The translations under genes were made by a program, and so were the position numbers. The notes under the pieces are model-generated. The model was not told the DNA's origin. It saw only the letters and a list, made by a program, of their open reading frames with translations, and did no database searches. This document shows, in pieces, positions 12,701 through 24,700 of a stretch of DNA of 64,000 bases (positions are counted from its first letter, which is position 1; each line of letters begins with the position of its first letter). Source of the stretch: Callipepla californica brunnescens (taxonomy: Eukaryota > Chordata > Aves > Galliformes > Odontophoridae); NCBI GenBank assembly GCA_023055505.1, contig JALIRH010000004.1, forward strand, positions 13,821,368 through 13,885,367. The letters are read 5' to 3'.

Positions 12701-15700
12701 AGCAAAACTGCCTGGTTTGTGCACGTTAACCCTGAACTGCCTCCTCCCATGGCAGAGATGCCATCCCTTCCCCAGCACCACTACCTTGATGCATGCCAAA
12801 AGTTGTGCATGAGCAATGGCCAGCTGGGTAGATGTGTTCTTTTTCTTCAGTGAGAGCTTTGACATCTCGGAAATAGGAGTGAGGCTGTTACGTAACTCCT
12901 AGCCCGTTGCAGTGTGTGCTCTGGGAGGCAGGGAGCCCTGACTCAGGGTTAGGCCCAGCTTTCTGTCTGTATGCAAAAATCATGAAAACCACAGTGCACA
13001 AGGCTTGTGTCGCTGGTGTGTCAAAGTCAAAATAATAAGATCAGAGTGGATAAGTGCAAAAGGCTTCCACTTTTGCCCATTTCACAGAAGGGCGTGGAAA
13101 CAGCAGTGCGGGTGCTGAAGTGGCTGTTGCTGCTCAGTGTGGGCACCACTCACACTCCCAGTTGGACCTCCTTCATGCCCATGGGCTAGTGTGGTACTGC
13201 CTGTGAGGGACCGGAACACCTCCTGGATGATCTGCAGGGCTTGGCTGTGCCCTGTAGCAGTTCTGTGTGGCAGGTTGCTGTTTGCTATTGTATTTCTGTC
13301 TTCTGTGGCTGAAAACCCCTCCTCAGGCAGGTCTGCTGATTATTTTTGCTTCATCTGGTGCTTTCTTGGACTGAACTGGCATGATGCATCTTCAGAGGCT
13401 CCAGCTTTGTTAGCATGGGGAGCCTGGGCCAGTTCAGCCCCTGGCCTGGGAGCCCAGTGCAGGGCCCAATCCTAGGTGGCTGTGCTAGGAGATGCCTGCC
13501 TTCAGGCCTCTGCTCTGTGGACGTGCGTGATCCACTGGCTGTTACTGCTCAGAACTTTCTGCGGGGCAGTCCCACATGGGGCCGTGCTCATGGTAGTGGA
13601 GTTGTGTGGGCACAGCCACATGGGATTTTCCTGTAGCTGCTGCCAAGCGGAGGCATTGTGGTCTGGGTCACGGTGGAGCTGCCTACACGCCTGCCTACTC
13701 TGCTTTCCCCCTTACTCCCCCTGCTTCGCTTTCTCTCTTCATGTGGGGATTCTTATTTTAGTCTGGATTTTGAGCAAGGCTGTCTCTAGGAGAGTGTTTT
13801 AGGATATTGCTTCATTTTTTTTCTTGTCATTTGTTTTCTACGTTGGATCAAAATGTTTTGTGTTCCCGTTTTTTCCCTCTTTCTAGCAAGAAAATAAAAA
13901 TGGGGGAAGGGCGTATGCTTTGGGTTGGAAATTCTGCAGCTTACAGAGACTTATATTTTTAGAACACTGCAAGAATTAGGTAGGTGTTTATGTGCGGTTG
14001 GCAGGCTAAGTAGCAACTTGTTAGAAAATACCTGATAAATAAGTCTGAGTGATATTTTTTTTTTCTCATACCATCCTGTAAATAGTGGCTCTGAACTTGC
14101 ATTTAACACTAGAACACGAAGCCCCAGTTGGTTCAAAGGGGAATGCATATAAGAAACGATGGCGTGTGTGGAAGAGAAACTTCCATCCAGTAAAATGGGG
14201 CCAATTATCTTGTGCTTGCTTTGGACCGGTGTTTTTCTGTTCCAACGTTATGTTTCTGCTTGATCAAATAGTATTAACTTGTTCGTCTTAGTGTGGCTTT
14301 TTAGAATTGGAGTTTTTAGAATCTAGAACTCAGCTTGGAAAGCTGAAAGGAAAATATTTTTAATCAGTACTTAAATGGGTGTTCAAACGTACTTTTTTTT
14401 GCTCAGTGCAGTGATTTATTTGGAAATATTACTTTTTTTTTTATTAGGGAGAATTCCTCTGTGCCTTGCAACCTTCAGATACAAGGCATTCAGATAAGGT
14501 GCAACATCTCCTGTGATGGCTTGGGCTTTCTCATTTTTTTTTTTTTTTTTCTGTAAATTGTTGTCCAAAACTCAGCTGCTTTTCACTGCTTTCAGCTTGG
14601 TCATAATCCTCCAGCAGCGCAAGCTGCAGTGGTGGCAGGACTGTCATGCAGAGCAGCTCCTTGCTGGTTCTGCACAGGCCTTTTCTACGACCAGGCACCT
14701 GCACCTCCCATGTGCAATGTCTCATTTTCTTCTAAGTCATCTGGGTTTGCTTGGCGTCCTTGTGCCGTGCCATCATACACTCCAGCTGATTTTGGTCAGA
14801 GTGTAGCAGGACCCAACACAGGCTGAACTTTTTCAGATGAACATCCTTCAAGCCTGTTTTGGCCAAGTCTCTACTTGATCCTGCTTGTGAAAATAAGATT
14901 TTTTTTTTTTTTTCTTCCTCTTAGTTCTGTGCCTGTTTTGCCTCTGGCATCCAGGATAAAGCAGTAATGAAACCTGTAACCTAGGCAAAGTCTGATACTG
15001 ACCTTGATACTGACCTTTGCTGTGGTTGTCTTTATTACATTGTATTAATTTATCAGCAAACCATGAAGGATTTTTTTTTTTTTAACTTACCTGTCTTGCT
15101 TGATTCTAGAAGAAAATATTTGAGTTGAATCAATTTCTAAGCCTATGACTTGATCAGAAAAGAGAAAATTTGAGATGACTGGAACATGTGCAGTGACTGT
15201 GTGTTATGGAACTGAACTTTTTTCTTAGGGCTTCTAAGAATGAGATTGTAATCTATATAGTATGTGGAAATAAATACATTCATAAAAGCATTAAAGCATG
15301 GAAAAAAATTGTTCTGAACTGGGTATATCAGGAGCCCAGAAAAGCAGGCTTTTTTTCAGGAGAACTTGATGGCTTTTTGAGCTGGTGTCAGCAGTTGGAG
15401 GCTGGTGCTGCTGGAGCTGCCCAGGTGGGTGCTGAGGTGTCAGGAGCAGCAGGAACTGGAGCAGATCAGTCTAGGAGGCAGACAGCCTGAGACATGGGAG
15501 CATCTACTCACTGTCTCTAGCATTGTAGAGTGCTCTGCTGGCACCCACAGCCCTTTGATTGTAGTTAGAGTCATTTGTAACTACTTGTGAATGGATTCAG
15601 TAGGTCACATGCAGAAGTCCTTAGGGCTCTTGTCTCCACACAGTGTCTGTGTACAGAATAGTAATTTTAGCATGTTCCTGTGCTGAACAGGAATGTTCAG

Positions 15701-18700
15701 GTCAACTCTGATTCCTGTGCTGGAACTGCTAGTGTTATTGGATAGTAGACTACAGAAACATTTTGTAGTTTGGTTGGACTGTGTGGTTAGGATTGTTTCT
15801 ATGCTGTGCTAGAGCTAGCAAAGGTTAATCTTGTGACTTGGATGGGCAATTCAAATAATTTCATCCTGTGTTCTGACTGTAAAATGCTGTTTCTGATGTG
15901 TAACTAATTTAAAGGAAATCTATGTTCTACATTACTTGAGAATAAGACTATACTAAATATTTTTGTGTTTGAATTCCTGGGGGGGAAAGGAAGAAGTCCT
16001 ACTAGCAGGAATCCTAAATTAGTTTAAAACAAACATGACCATTGTTTCTTTTAAATATTGCACAGTGCACACAAGGGAGTGTTATTGCTAGTGCCAAAGT
16101 TAACCACTGGCAGAGAGAATGGCCATTCCTCCCTCCTGTCGTGAGTGAACTCTGGATATAAACAAGGGGACTCTGCACCAATAAAGTGCATCCGGAGACG
16201 GGATGTGTGGGGCAGGGGGTGGGGGAGGGCTGTGGTCCCAGTTCAGTATTGGCTCTTGTAGATGGACAGATGCAGAGGTGGGCTTCTCTCTTGGCCTGGG
16301 CAGGCTTATGTGCACTGTGACCAAACCAGGCTGGTACGTGAGTACAGTGGAAGACAGGTCTCACATCCAAAGCAGCAACACAGGGGCAGGTTTGTTGTAC
16401 AGCAGGAGGTGATATGGCAGAATACTGCAAAGGCAGTGTCATTTGGGAGCAAAAATAGATATACGTAGCTTCTCAGATGCTGAAGCAGTTGAGACATGCA
16501 GCTTTGATATAGTTACCCATGAAAGGTCTTCCGCTGCACTTCTAGACAAGTGTTTCGAGTAATGTGCTGGGTCTGTTCCTTCATCAGACTGTGTCAGAGG
16601 GAGTTGATGAGTGTGCAGAACTTGCAGCAAGACCAGGTCTGGTGGCAGTGCTTTGAGCAAGTACTGTGATGTGACTGATCTTCAACTGTATATAAAGTGG
16701 GAAACATAGGAAAAAAATAAAAATAAAAAAAGCACATGTTCTTCCATGTTTGTTTTGAATAATGGAAAAGGCAAATGCATGTCTCTCTTCTCTTTTGGCA
16801 GAACCAGCTCCTTGCGAAAGGCTTGCTGTTCATAGAGGAGAAGGTTAAGCTGTGTGAAGGCAAGTACAGTAAGAAACCCATTTTGGAGCAGGGTCCATGT
16901 GGGCTCTTTCAAGTCATGCTTTGATGTTTGTCCAGAGGAGATGACTCACGTAACTGACAAACATGCAGCACTTTCTTATACTGCCTGAGAGTCACACAAA
17001 CTATCGGGGTCATGTTGCACTGCAGTCTGTGCATTGCTTATGGCTGGAGGGCTGTTCGCAGAACTGTGTGTCTGCAGTATTCCTGCCAGTCATGGCTTCT
17101 CTGTGAGAGTGGTAGCATGGGTCTTGGGTGGCATTTGAACCTGGGCTCAATGCACTTCTAAGCTAGATGTGAATCCTGTTGAGAAACTGTGCTGAGAGTC
17201 CTCTACCTTTCATTTCTGAATGTGATTTGTGGCTCTACTCTCTGACTGGACTCCTGGAAGCATGATTTTCGTTACAGAAGTACTGTGTCATTCAGCTTTT
17301 GAGAGCTGAGCTAATATCTCTTGTGTAAATGTAAAGAGAAATTGATCATGTGCATGGGATTGGAATTACTCAGAAAAGAAGCTAACCATTCATGAAGATC
17401 TGTTCAAACCACTGGGTTACAGATGCCAGTTGCCACAGAGCCAGTGGACAAAGGCCAGCTTGGAGCAGCAAGGCTCAGGGGTAGCTGTTAGGGAAGTTAG
17501 TCTTGTTATTAATGGTTTGCTCAAGCAGAGAGTGCTGGCTAAAGCACACATCTTTATTCAAAACTAGGCTACCATTTGATTTGACCCAGTTTTGTAGCCT
17601 GTAGGGAAGATCCCTTGCTAATCATCAGCTTGCGGTATCTGGGTCGTTAAATGCCAATAGACACTTATAACCTTGTGTTGTTGCTGGTTCTTCCGTGCTG
17701 TTCTTCATCAAGTGACTCTCTCTGCCCAGCATGCTGTGGGACTGACTGGACCTTGATGATTTTACTATGCAGTTGTCCACCCTCTGCTTGGTGTGTGCTT
17801 CTTTAGCACAGACCCTGTAATGAAGGGGGGGAAAAAAAGGCAGATTTACCCACTTCTTGTGAATGTGGATACCTGCCATGCTGCTGCTGTCAGCTCTTCG
17901 GACTAGACACCGTATGGCTTATCGCAGTCTGATATTTTGTTGTGGTTTTTTAAATTCATATAAAGTTATTCAAGTTTCTGCTTTAGCACGAGGAAAAGTG
18001 AGTTACAGACTACAACAGATTGAGAGCAGACAGGGAGTAGTTTGCAACCAGTCAAGTAGTTTATGTGGTTGAAATTTCCCAGGCAGACAGCAAATCCTCC
18101 TTGCTAAGCTTTATTCCGCGCCCCCCCCCCCCCCCCCCCATCCCCAGTTCAATGTGACCCTGGATCCACTGCACCCTTGCAGGCTGGCGTCTCTGCATGA
18201 GATGACTTTTCCTTCATAACATATAGACTTGTCCAGGTCCTGTGGTTGCAGCAACAAGAACTTATTGTGCACGTCCTCTGTTAGTTCTGTCTTCCTGGAA
18301 AATTTCTCCTGTCCCAGTACAGAAAAATGGAGTCATGTTCCCACTGCAGGGCACGGCACTATTTTACTGTGTCTGTTTTTTCTAACCTCAGTCTCATATT
18401 TTAATGTCATATTTTTCTTGATATACTCTGTCAGACTCTTTTTCAATGCCTGTAGGATTTATAATTTTTTTGAAGAAACAAACCACTCTCCATTCCCCTT
18501 CAAAAAGAAAAGGATTCTGGCATTTCACTTTTAGCTTTGCACAGACAAATTACAGACCTGGGGAGGAGATGGGGGGGAGAGGGGGGAAGAAGTTCACCTG
18601 TTTCCTGTTGTCTTTTTCACTTACATCTGGCAGTTTCTGGCGGTGGGTATCTGTTATGGGAGTGCTGGGTAGGTCTCATGTGCTCCACTTCAGAAGCTGG

Positions 18701-21700
18701 TGGCATATCTGAGATACTTCCCTCTCAGCCCTCCTACAGTCAGTGAGGTCTCTGCTTGAAAGGAAACATCTGCAGAACCTGGTCCTGCTGACTCTTCCCT
18801 CTGAATGGGTCATAAGCAACGTGACCACTGGGTAACCCACTAAAAGCTCATGTGGAAGTCTCCACATGGGGAAAATGCTTTAGTGCATAGTGATACTGCT
18901 TCCCTTAGATGCAGTTTTATTGTCTTCCAGTTCCTCATTTCAGCTTGAAGCTGAGACTTTGAAGCTGCCTTGAGCAGCTTTTGAGCAGCTTTCTTCATTT
19001 ACTGCTCCTCGAGTCTTGTCTACTTGAGAGCCTCACATAAGGATCTGTGAGAGAAAATGAATTTGTCAGAAACTTATATTATTAAGCGTGTCTGTATTTG
19101 CTCCTGGAATTTCTAGGGTTTGTATATAAACTGGGAAAAAAAGGCTTGGGAAAACATTGGGACTTGTGATGGGAAAACTCCTCTGAGAAGCTCCAAGGTT
19201 TTGGGCTTAAGTGCTGAGAAAGATACAGCTCTTTAAGTCAAGCCTATAAGAATAATTTAACATGTCTATCCAAACTATCATGTTCAGTAAAGCATTTTCT
19301 TGTTAATAACAGGTTTTTGACCACAGTTGTATTCCTGTTACAGGAGTTGTGAGTTGTATACCGTGGTCTGCCTTCATTTGAAATATCCACTTATGCTTGG
19401 GGATATGTGTTGGAGTCAGATTCACATGAGGGCTAACCACAAGTCTGTTTCACTCAGGAATCTTCCAGTTTGCCACGCTTGAGAGGAGAAGCTGCTAGAG
19501 TAGTGCCACGGCTTTGTGGCCTATCGAAGTTGTGGATTCCTTCAAGAGTTCATGACTTCTGTGTCTGCTCTTAACGGGTGGTCAGATGCTGGAGATGAAT
19601 TTGCTCTTACAGAAGGTCTTTCTGACTCAGAGGCTACAGGAGAGCTGATACTGGCTGTGACCTCCCAGCTTCCACACGCAGCTGCTAGCATGCAGCTAGG
19701 CTCCTGTAATAGTCCAGTAATTGTGAGCTGTGAAGTTGCACAGCCCTTTGCTCAGACTTTGAGCCTCCTTTCAAAGATAAACTTTGCTGTTTTGTTTGTG
19801 TTTGTCTCGTGTTTTGCATGGGGCCGGGCCTGATCTCTTGTCACTATGTGACAGAGCAGTTTATGATCACAACCTTGTGTCTCTGCCAGTTAAGGTAAAG
19901 CTTTGCTGGGGTATGCTTGTTTCTGTGAGGAGAAAACTGAATGTGAGTTTGTGTCTCTTCTTTGGGGAAGAAGAGAGTAGTGGAACAATTCAACTGGATT
20001 TCAGTTGCAAAAGCTCTTTACTGCTCCCAATCTCTGTTTTTGTAGGTGAGGATCGCATTGACATCCTGTCTGAAATTTGGGATCACTACTTTACAGAGAC
20101 TCTTCCTACGCTCCAGGCAATATTCTACCCAGTCCAGGTAATCTTAATTAAAGTAACTGTGATGTCTGCTAACAGCACAAGGAAACGTCTGTTTCAGCAG
20201 AACTGGCTAGTGCCCACGCAGGTCTCAAAACCTTGAAGCTAAATCTGAGCAGAAGTAACATTTGTCCAGATCAGCATTCATTTTTAAGAAAGTCTGCTAA
20301 AATCTACTGGGCGAGCGCAGTCTTCTGAGCTTTTATTTCCCTTTGTCTACCCTCTATCTGTGCTTAACTAAGCTTGTATACCTATATTATTGGATTATTT
20401 GTCTAGATTGAAGCTCTGGACCACTTGCAGAAGTAGGTTCTTCCATTTCCAAATATTTGGAACTCTAGTACAGATGTCAGTGTCGATTTGCCTTCGGAGA
20501 AGGAAATATGAAGACCAGATCATGAGCAAATGTGTCTTACTCATCCAAACTACTTACGGAGTGTTTACTTCCAAGCTGTCTTTGGAAAATCTCCTGTTAG
20601 GATTTCTAGAGATTTGATAACGGGGCAAGTAAATCTCTTAAGGACACACAAACAACACAGCTTGTGTAAGACTTATTTATACCGAGTATTTTAAATCTGA
20701 GTATCCCATCAGAATTGTTGGACTCTATCAGTTTTTCATGTAGCTTTGCCCAAAGTTTCTGTATGAGAAATCTGGATATCTCCCTAGGCTATTTTAATCT
20801 TCTGTCCTGTCAGAGAAGCAGAAATGTACTTCATGAGTAGAATGACATTGAGGAATGCTACCTGCCTTCTCTTGACTTTTGACTGTTCCACGAGAGATGT
20901 GTTTTCTGGAAAAGTTTCTTTTAGTTATATACCCTTTGAGCTTCACATGCTGCCTTTCAAAGAAAACAATGTTTACCCCTTTTCCTCCAATCCTATTAAA
21001 GCTAGCATCTCCTAAAAGAGTAAAGGCCTTCTATAAAGACGGACACTAACCTTTTTACTGTGTTTATTCTTTCCTTGCTGCAGAAGCTTAAAGGTAGGTG
21101 TTTGGCAGCTAAAACTGCACAATTCCAATATTCTCCCTTTCTCTCTCTGTGCAACTAACTCACAGTCATGGAGTGATCTCATCTGTTTATGTAGCAGTTC
21201 GCCTGCACTGCAGTTATCTGTGCACTGTAGAAACAGCTGAGCTATCTGTGTTATGTGGTACCTGCAAATGCTAATAATTCTTCCACTTACCAGGAAAATC
21301 TACCTCAGTGCAAAAACTACCACAGAGTAGTTGCAGCTTTCAGAATTTACTTGGTAGTGATTAAACTATGAGTATGGGATGTTGAGATTCTTTGAAATAA
21401 TAATTTTCTTAGGGTCTATCTTGTTGCAAATTCTTTGTCAAAAATCTTTCACAGAAACTGTTAGGGATGTGTTGTTTCACAGATGAAGAACTGAAATGTA
21501 GCAGACGGAGTATTTAAAACTTTGCAAGCACCTATGTCCTATATATGTTTATGAATTTGACTCCCTCTGGTTATATCGAAGAACCTGACTCTAAGTAAGC
21601 TGTACTAGGTTACAATGAAGTGAGTTGCTGGCACAGCAAGAAACCGATGATAATGCTCTTATCTCAAGCTAATGCACTTGTAGTAAGCTTGTTTTTTTCT

Positions 21701-24700
21701 ACAAATAAGGAACTGTGTGTGCCTATTTATCTGATGTATTACCAATAGTAAAGAGAGATCATCAGCAAATCTCTTCCACTAAGTTGCTGTTCTGAAGATA
21801 CCTTACTCCAGTAGCTGAGAAGGTCTGTGTGTGGTGTACTATGTAGGGAACTCCTTTGTTGCAAATGCCAGCAAAAGCATTTTGTAACTTTTTTGTGATC
21901 CTGCTGGCTGACCATTCAAAATGAAAGTAAGTCAGCCAAATATGTGAGCATGTAACCAGAAGTAACTTTCTATCTCAACCAAGTTTAAACCTGAGGCTCA
22001 TTGCTGTTGCAGAAGTATGACCTTTAAGCGGCCAAGTGGGTTAAATTGCTGTACAGAGGCAAACTATGTAAACAGGTCACTGACTTTAATATAATTGCAG
22101 CTGTTGATGTAACCACTTGGTGTGGAAAAAGAATAGCAAATCTTGTTTTGCTTGGCACAATGAGATGTTTGCATTTTGAAATGAGGTATGAAATTAATGG
22201 AGCTAAACTGCATGATTATAAATAAAAAGTGTGCAGCTGCTGAAATATAGTTTGGAGATAAATATGAACCAAGCAGTTCTACACCTCAATGTTTCTAAGC
22301 ACTCAGTTTAAAACCAGCAAAGTGCTTTCATGGTGGCAGTGCCACCTGCCACACCACTGGCTTTAGGTCATATTTACATATTGATGATGCTGTTAATTAT
22401 GACATTAAAACCATTATGAATTAAAGATTAACTGATGTTAGTTCCTTCCAGCTAAATATTTGCCTCAGTGAGTATGTTATGGATACTATAAAATGGTTGC
22501 AAAATAGAGTGCAGGGTCAGAGATTAATGTGTTGGGGAGAACAAGGAAAACTTTGGGCTGGAAAGTAAGCAGGGCTGGGAGAAAACTTTCTGCTGTTAAA
22601 TGGGGCAAGATAAAGTCACATGTGTCTTAAGCCTGGCAGGAGGAAATGTAGTAATGCACTAGAATGCCCAATGGGGTCCAAGGATGCTTAGTGTTCTAAG
22701 AAATAGAACAATGTCTTCACTTGCTAAACCTTCTCACTTCTTGTTGTTAAAGGCCACAGTGTACCTAGAGGTAGAAGTCATAACTGTTGCTTTCATTCTC
22801 TCTAGTTGCTTTTTAAACGGTGTCAGTACAAGCAGTCTAACTGGCTTTGTTCTAGCCTAAATCCTAAAATCTATAGTTGACTGCATTGTGGACTTCTGTC
22901 TTACCAGCTGGGTCTAAAGTGCAGAAGCTGAGCAGACAGAGACAGAACAGAAGTAGGCTTGATTAAGGAATATTCAGTACTGAGCTCTTTCCCTACCAAA
23001 TCTTCTGTGATTTTTCAGCTCCAAGCATCAAAAGCACAAGTTGCATCCATCCTGGGCTTCATGTGTTTGTGCCCAGGCTGGCTTTCAGTTGGATTTTATG
23101 AATAGGTTATCTTCTGGTGAAATACAAAACTTTACTCCAAACCTAACAACACATAACGTAAGAAGTTACTCCTTTGAGAGCTTATTTGAGACAGGCTGAG
23201 TAGGAAGCTACTAGAGTGCTGAAAGTTCTCACACTGTGCAGCTATGGGTGCTTTGTCACAGCAGCAATGGGCAGGGTAGTTCATTTCTACATATATTTAT
23301 GTTGCTGTGGTGTTTCCATATCCCTTTACCAACTCTTGGATTTTTTGCCTTCTGTGTTTTCTAGGGTCAGGAGCTGACCATACGTCAGATTGCTCTTCTT
23401 GGTTTCAGAGACTTGGTCTTGCTAAAAGTGAAGTTGGAAGAAATTCTTCCTCTGGTCCAGACAAAGCTCCCAGCTTCCATTGTCCAGATGCTGTTAATTC
23501 TGCAGGTGGGGAGCATCTTCTTTACTTTGTTTCACTCTGTTTAAGATTCTTGTCCTCACCTAACTGATACAGACCTTGGAAAGGAGGGTGGGGAGGGCAG
23601 TGAGTGTCATGAAGGGGAAGACAGGTGTACTTATGTGAGAGTGCTAAATGTAAAAATGCTGAATTTGAACAGTTAGTGTCCTGAGCTTTTCTGGATATTG
23701 GTAAGGATAGGTATGTAAAAGGGCCAGGTTTTGCTCTTCTGTTTGCATTTTCCTTAGTACTTTGTCTCACTAGCTAGGAACAGTCCCAGTGCTCTTCTAA
23801 TTTTGTCACAAATCACAGAATCACGGAATTGTGGGGGTTGGAAGGGACCTCTAGAGATCATCTAATCCAACCTCCCTGACAAAGCAGCTCTCTAGCCCAA
23901 GTTGCACAGGTAGGTGTCCAGAGAAGAAGAGTCCACCACCTCTCTGTGCAGCCTGTGCCAGTGCTCTGTCACCTGCACTGTGAAGAAGTTCCCATGCATA
24001 TTTGTGTGGAACTTCCTATGCATCAGTTTGTGGCCGTTTCCCCTCGTCCTAACACCACACACTGCTGAGAAGGGTCCAGGCTCGTCCCTTTGCCTCCTGC
24101 TCCATAGATATTTGTAGACATGGATCAGATTCCCTCTGAGTCTTCTTTTTTCAAGGCTGAACAGACCTGGGTCTCTCAGCCTTTCCTCATAAGGGAGGTG
24201 TTCCGCACCCTTTATCATCTTTGCAGCCCTCTGCTGGACTCTTTCCAGGAGACCCCTGTCTTTTTTGTGATGGGGAGCCCAGAACTGGACCCAGTACCTC
24301 CAGGTGGGGTTTGACCAGGGCAGAGTAGAACGGGGGGATCACCTCCCTTGACCTGCTGGCTGCGTTCTTTTTAATGCACCCCAGGATACATTGGCCTTCT
24401 TGGCCACCAGGGCACACTGCTGGCTCATGGCCAACCTGTTATCCACCAGAACACCCATGTCCTTCTCCTCAGAGCTCCTCTCCAGCAGGTCATCTTCCAA
24501 CCTGTACTGGTGCATGTGGTTATTCTTCTCTAGGTGCAAGACTCTACACTTGCTTTTGTTAAACCTCATCCAGTTTTTCTCAAAGATGATAGAAAGCAGC
24601 TCAGTGATCACCTCTGCCAGCTCTCTCAGCGTATGTGGGTGGGTCTCAGTAGCACTCATGGATTTATGTACATTGATGTTGTATAGGCACTCTTGGATCA

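Larger units (their letters stand above)
9066..16801 (+). other. PRR5L intron 3 (largest, 7.7 kb)
   Basis: No CR1 copy or exon is recognised. It contains poly-T tracts (9767-9794, 14534-14550, 14899-14913), a G-rich tract at 16209-16229, and relatively GC-rich stretches at about 10380-10800 and 12900-13700. The frames in those stretches (10391-10753, 13137-13475, 13476-13802) have low-complexity, Cys/Trp-rich translations and no family resemblance, so I treat them as chance. Confidence 0.7.
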
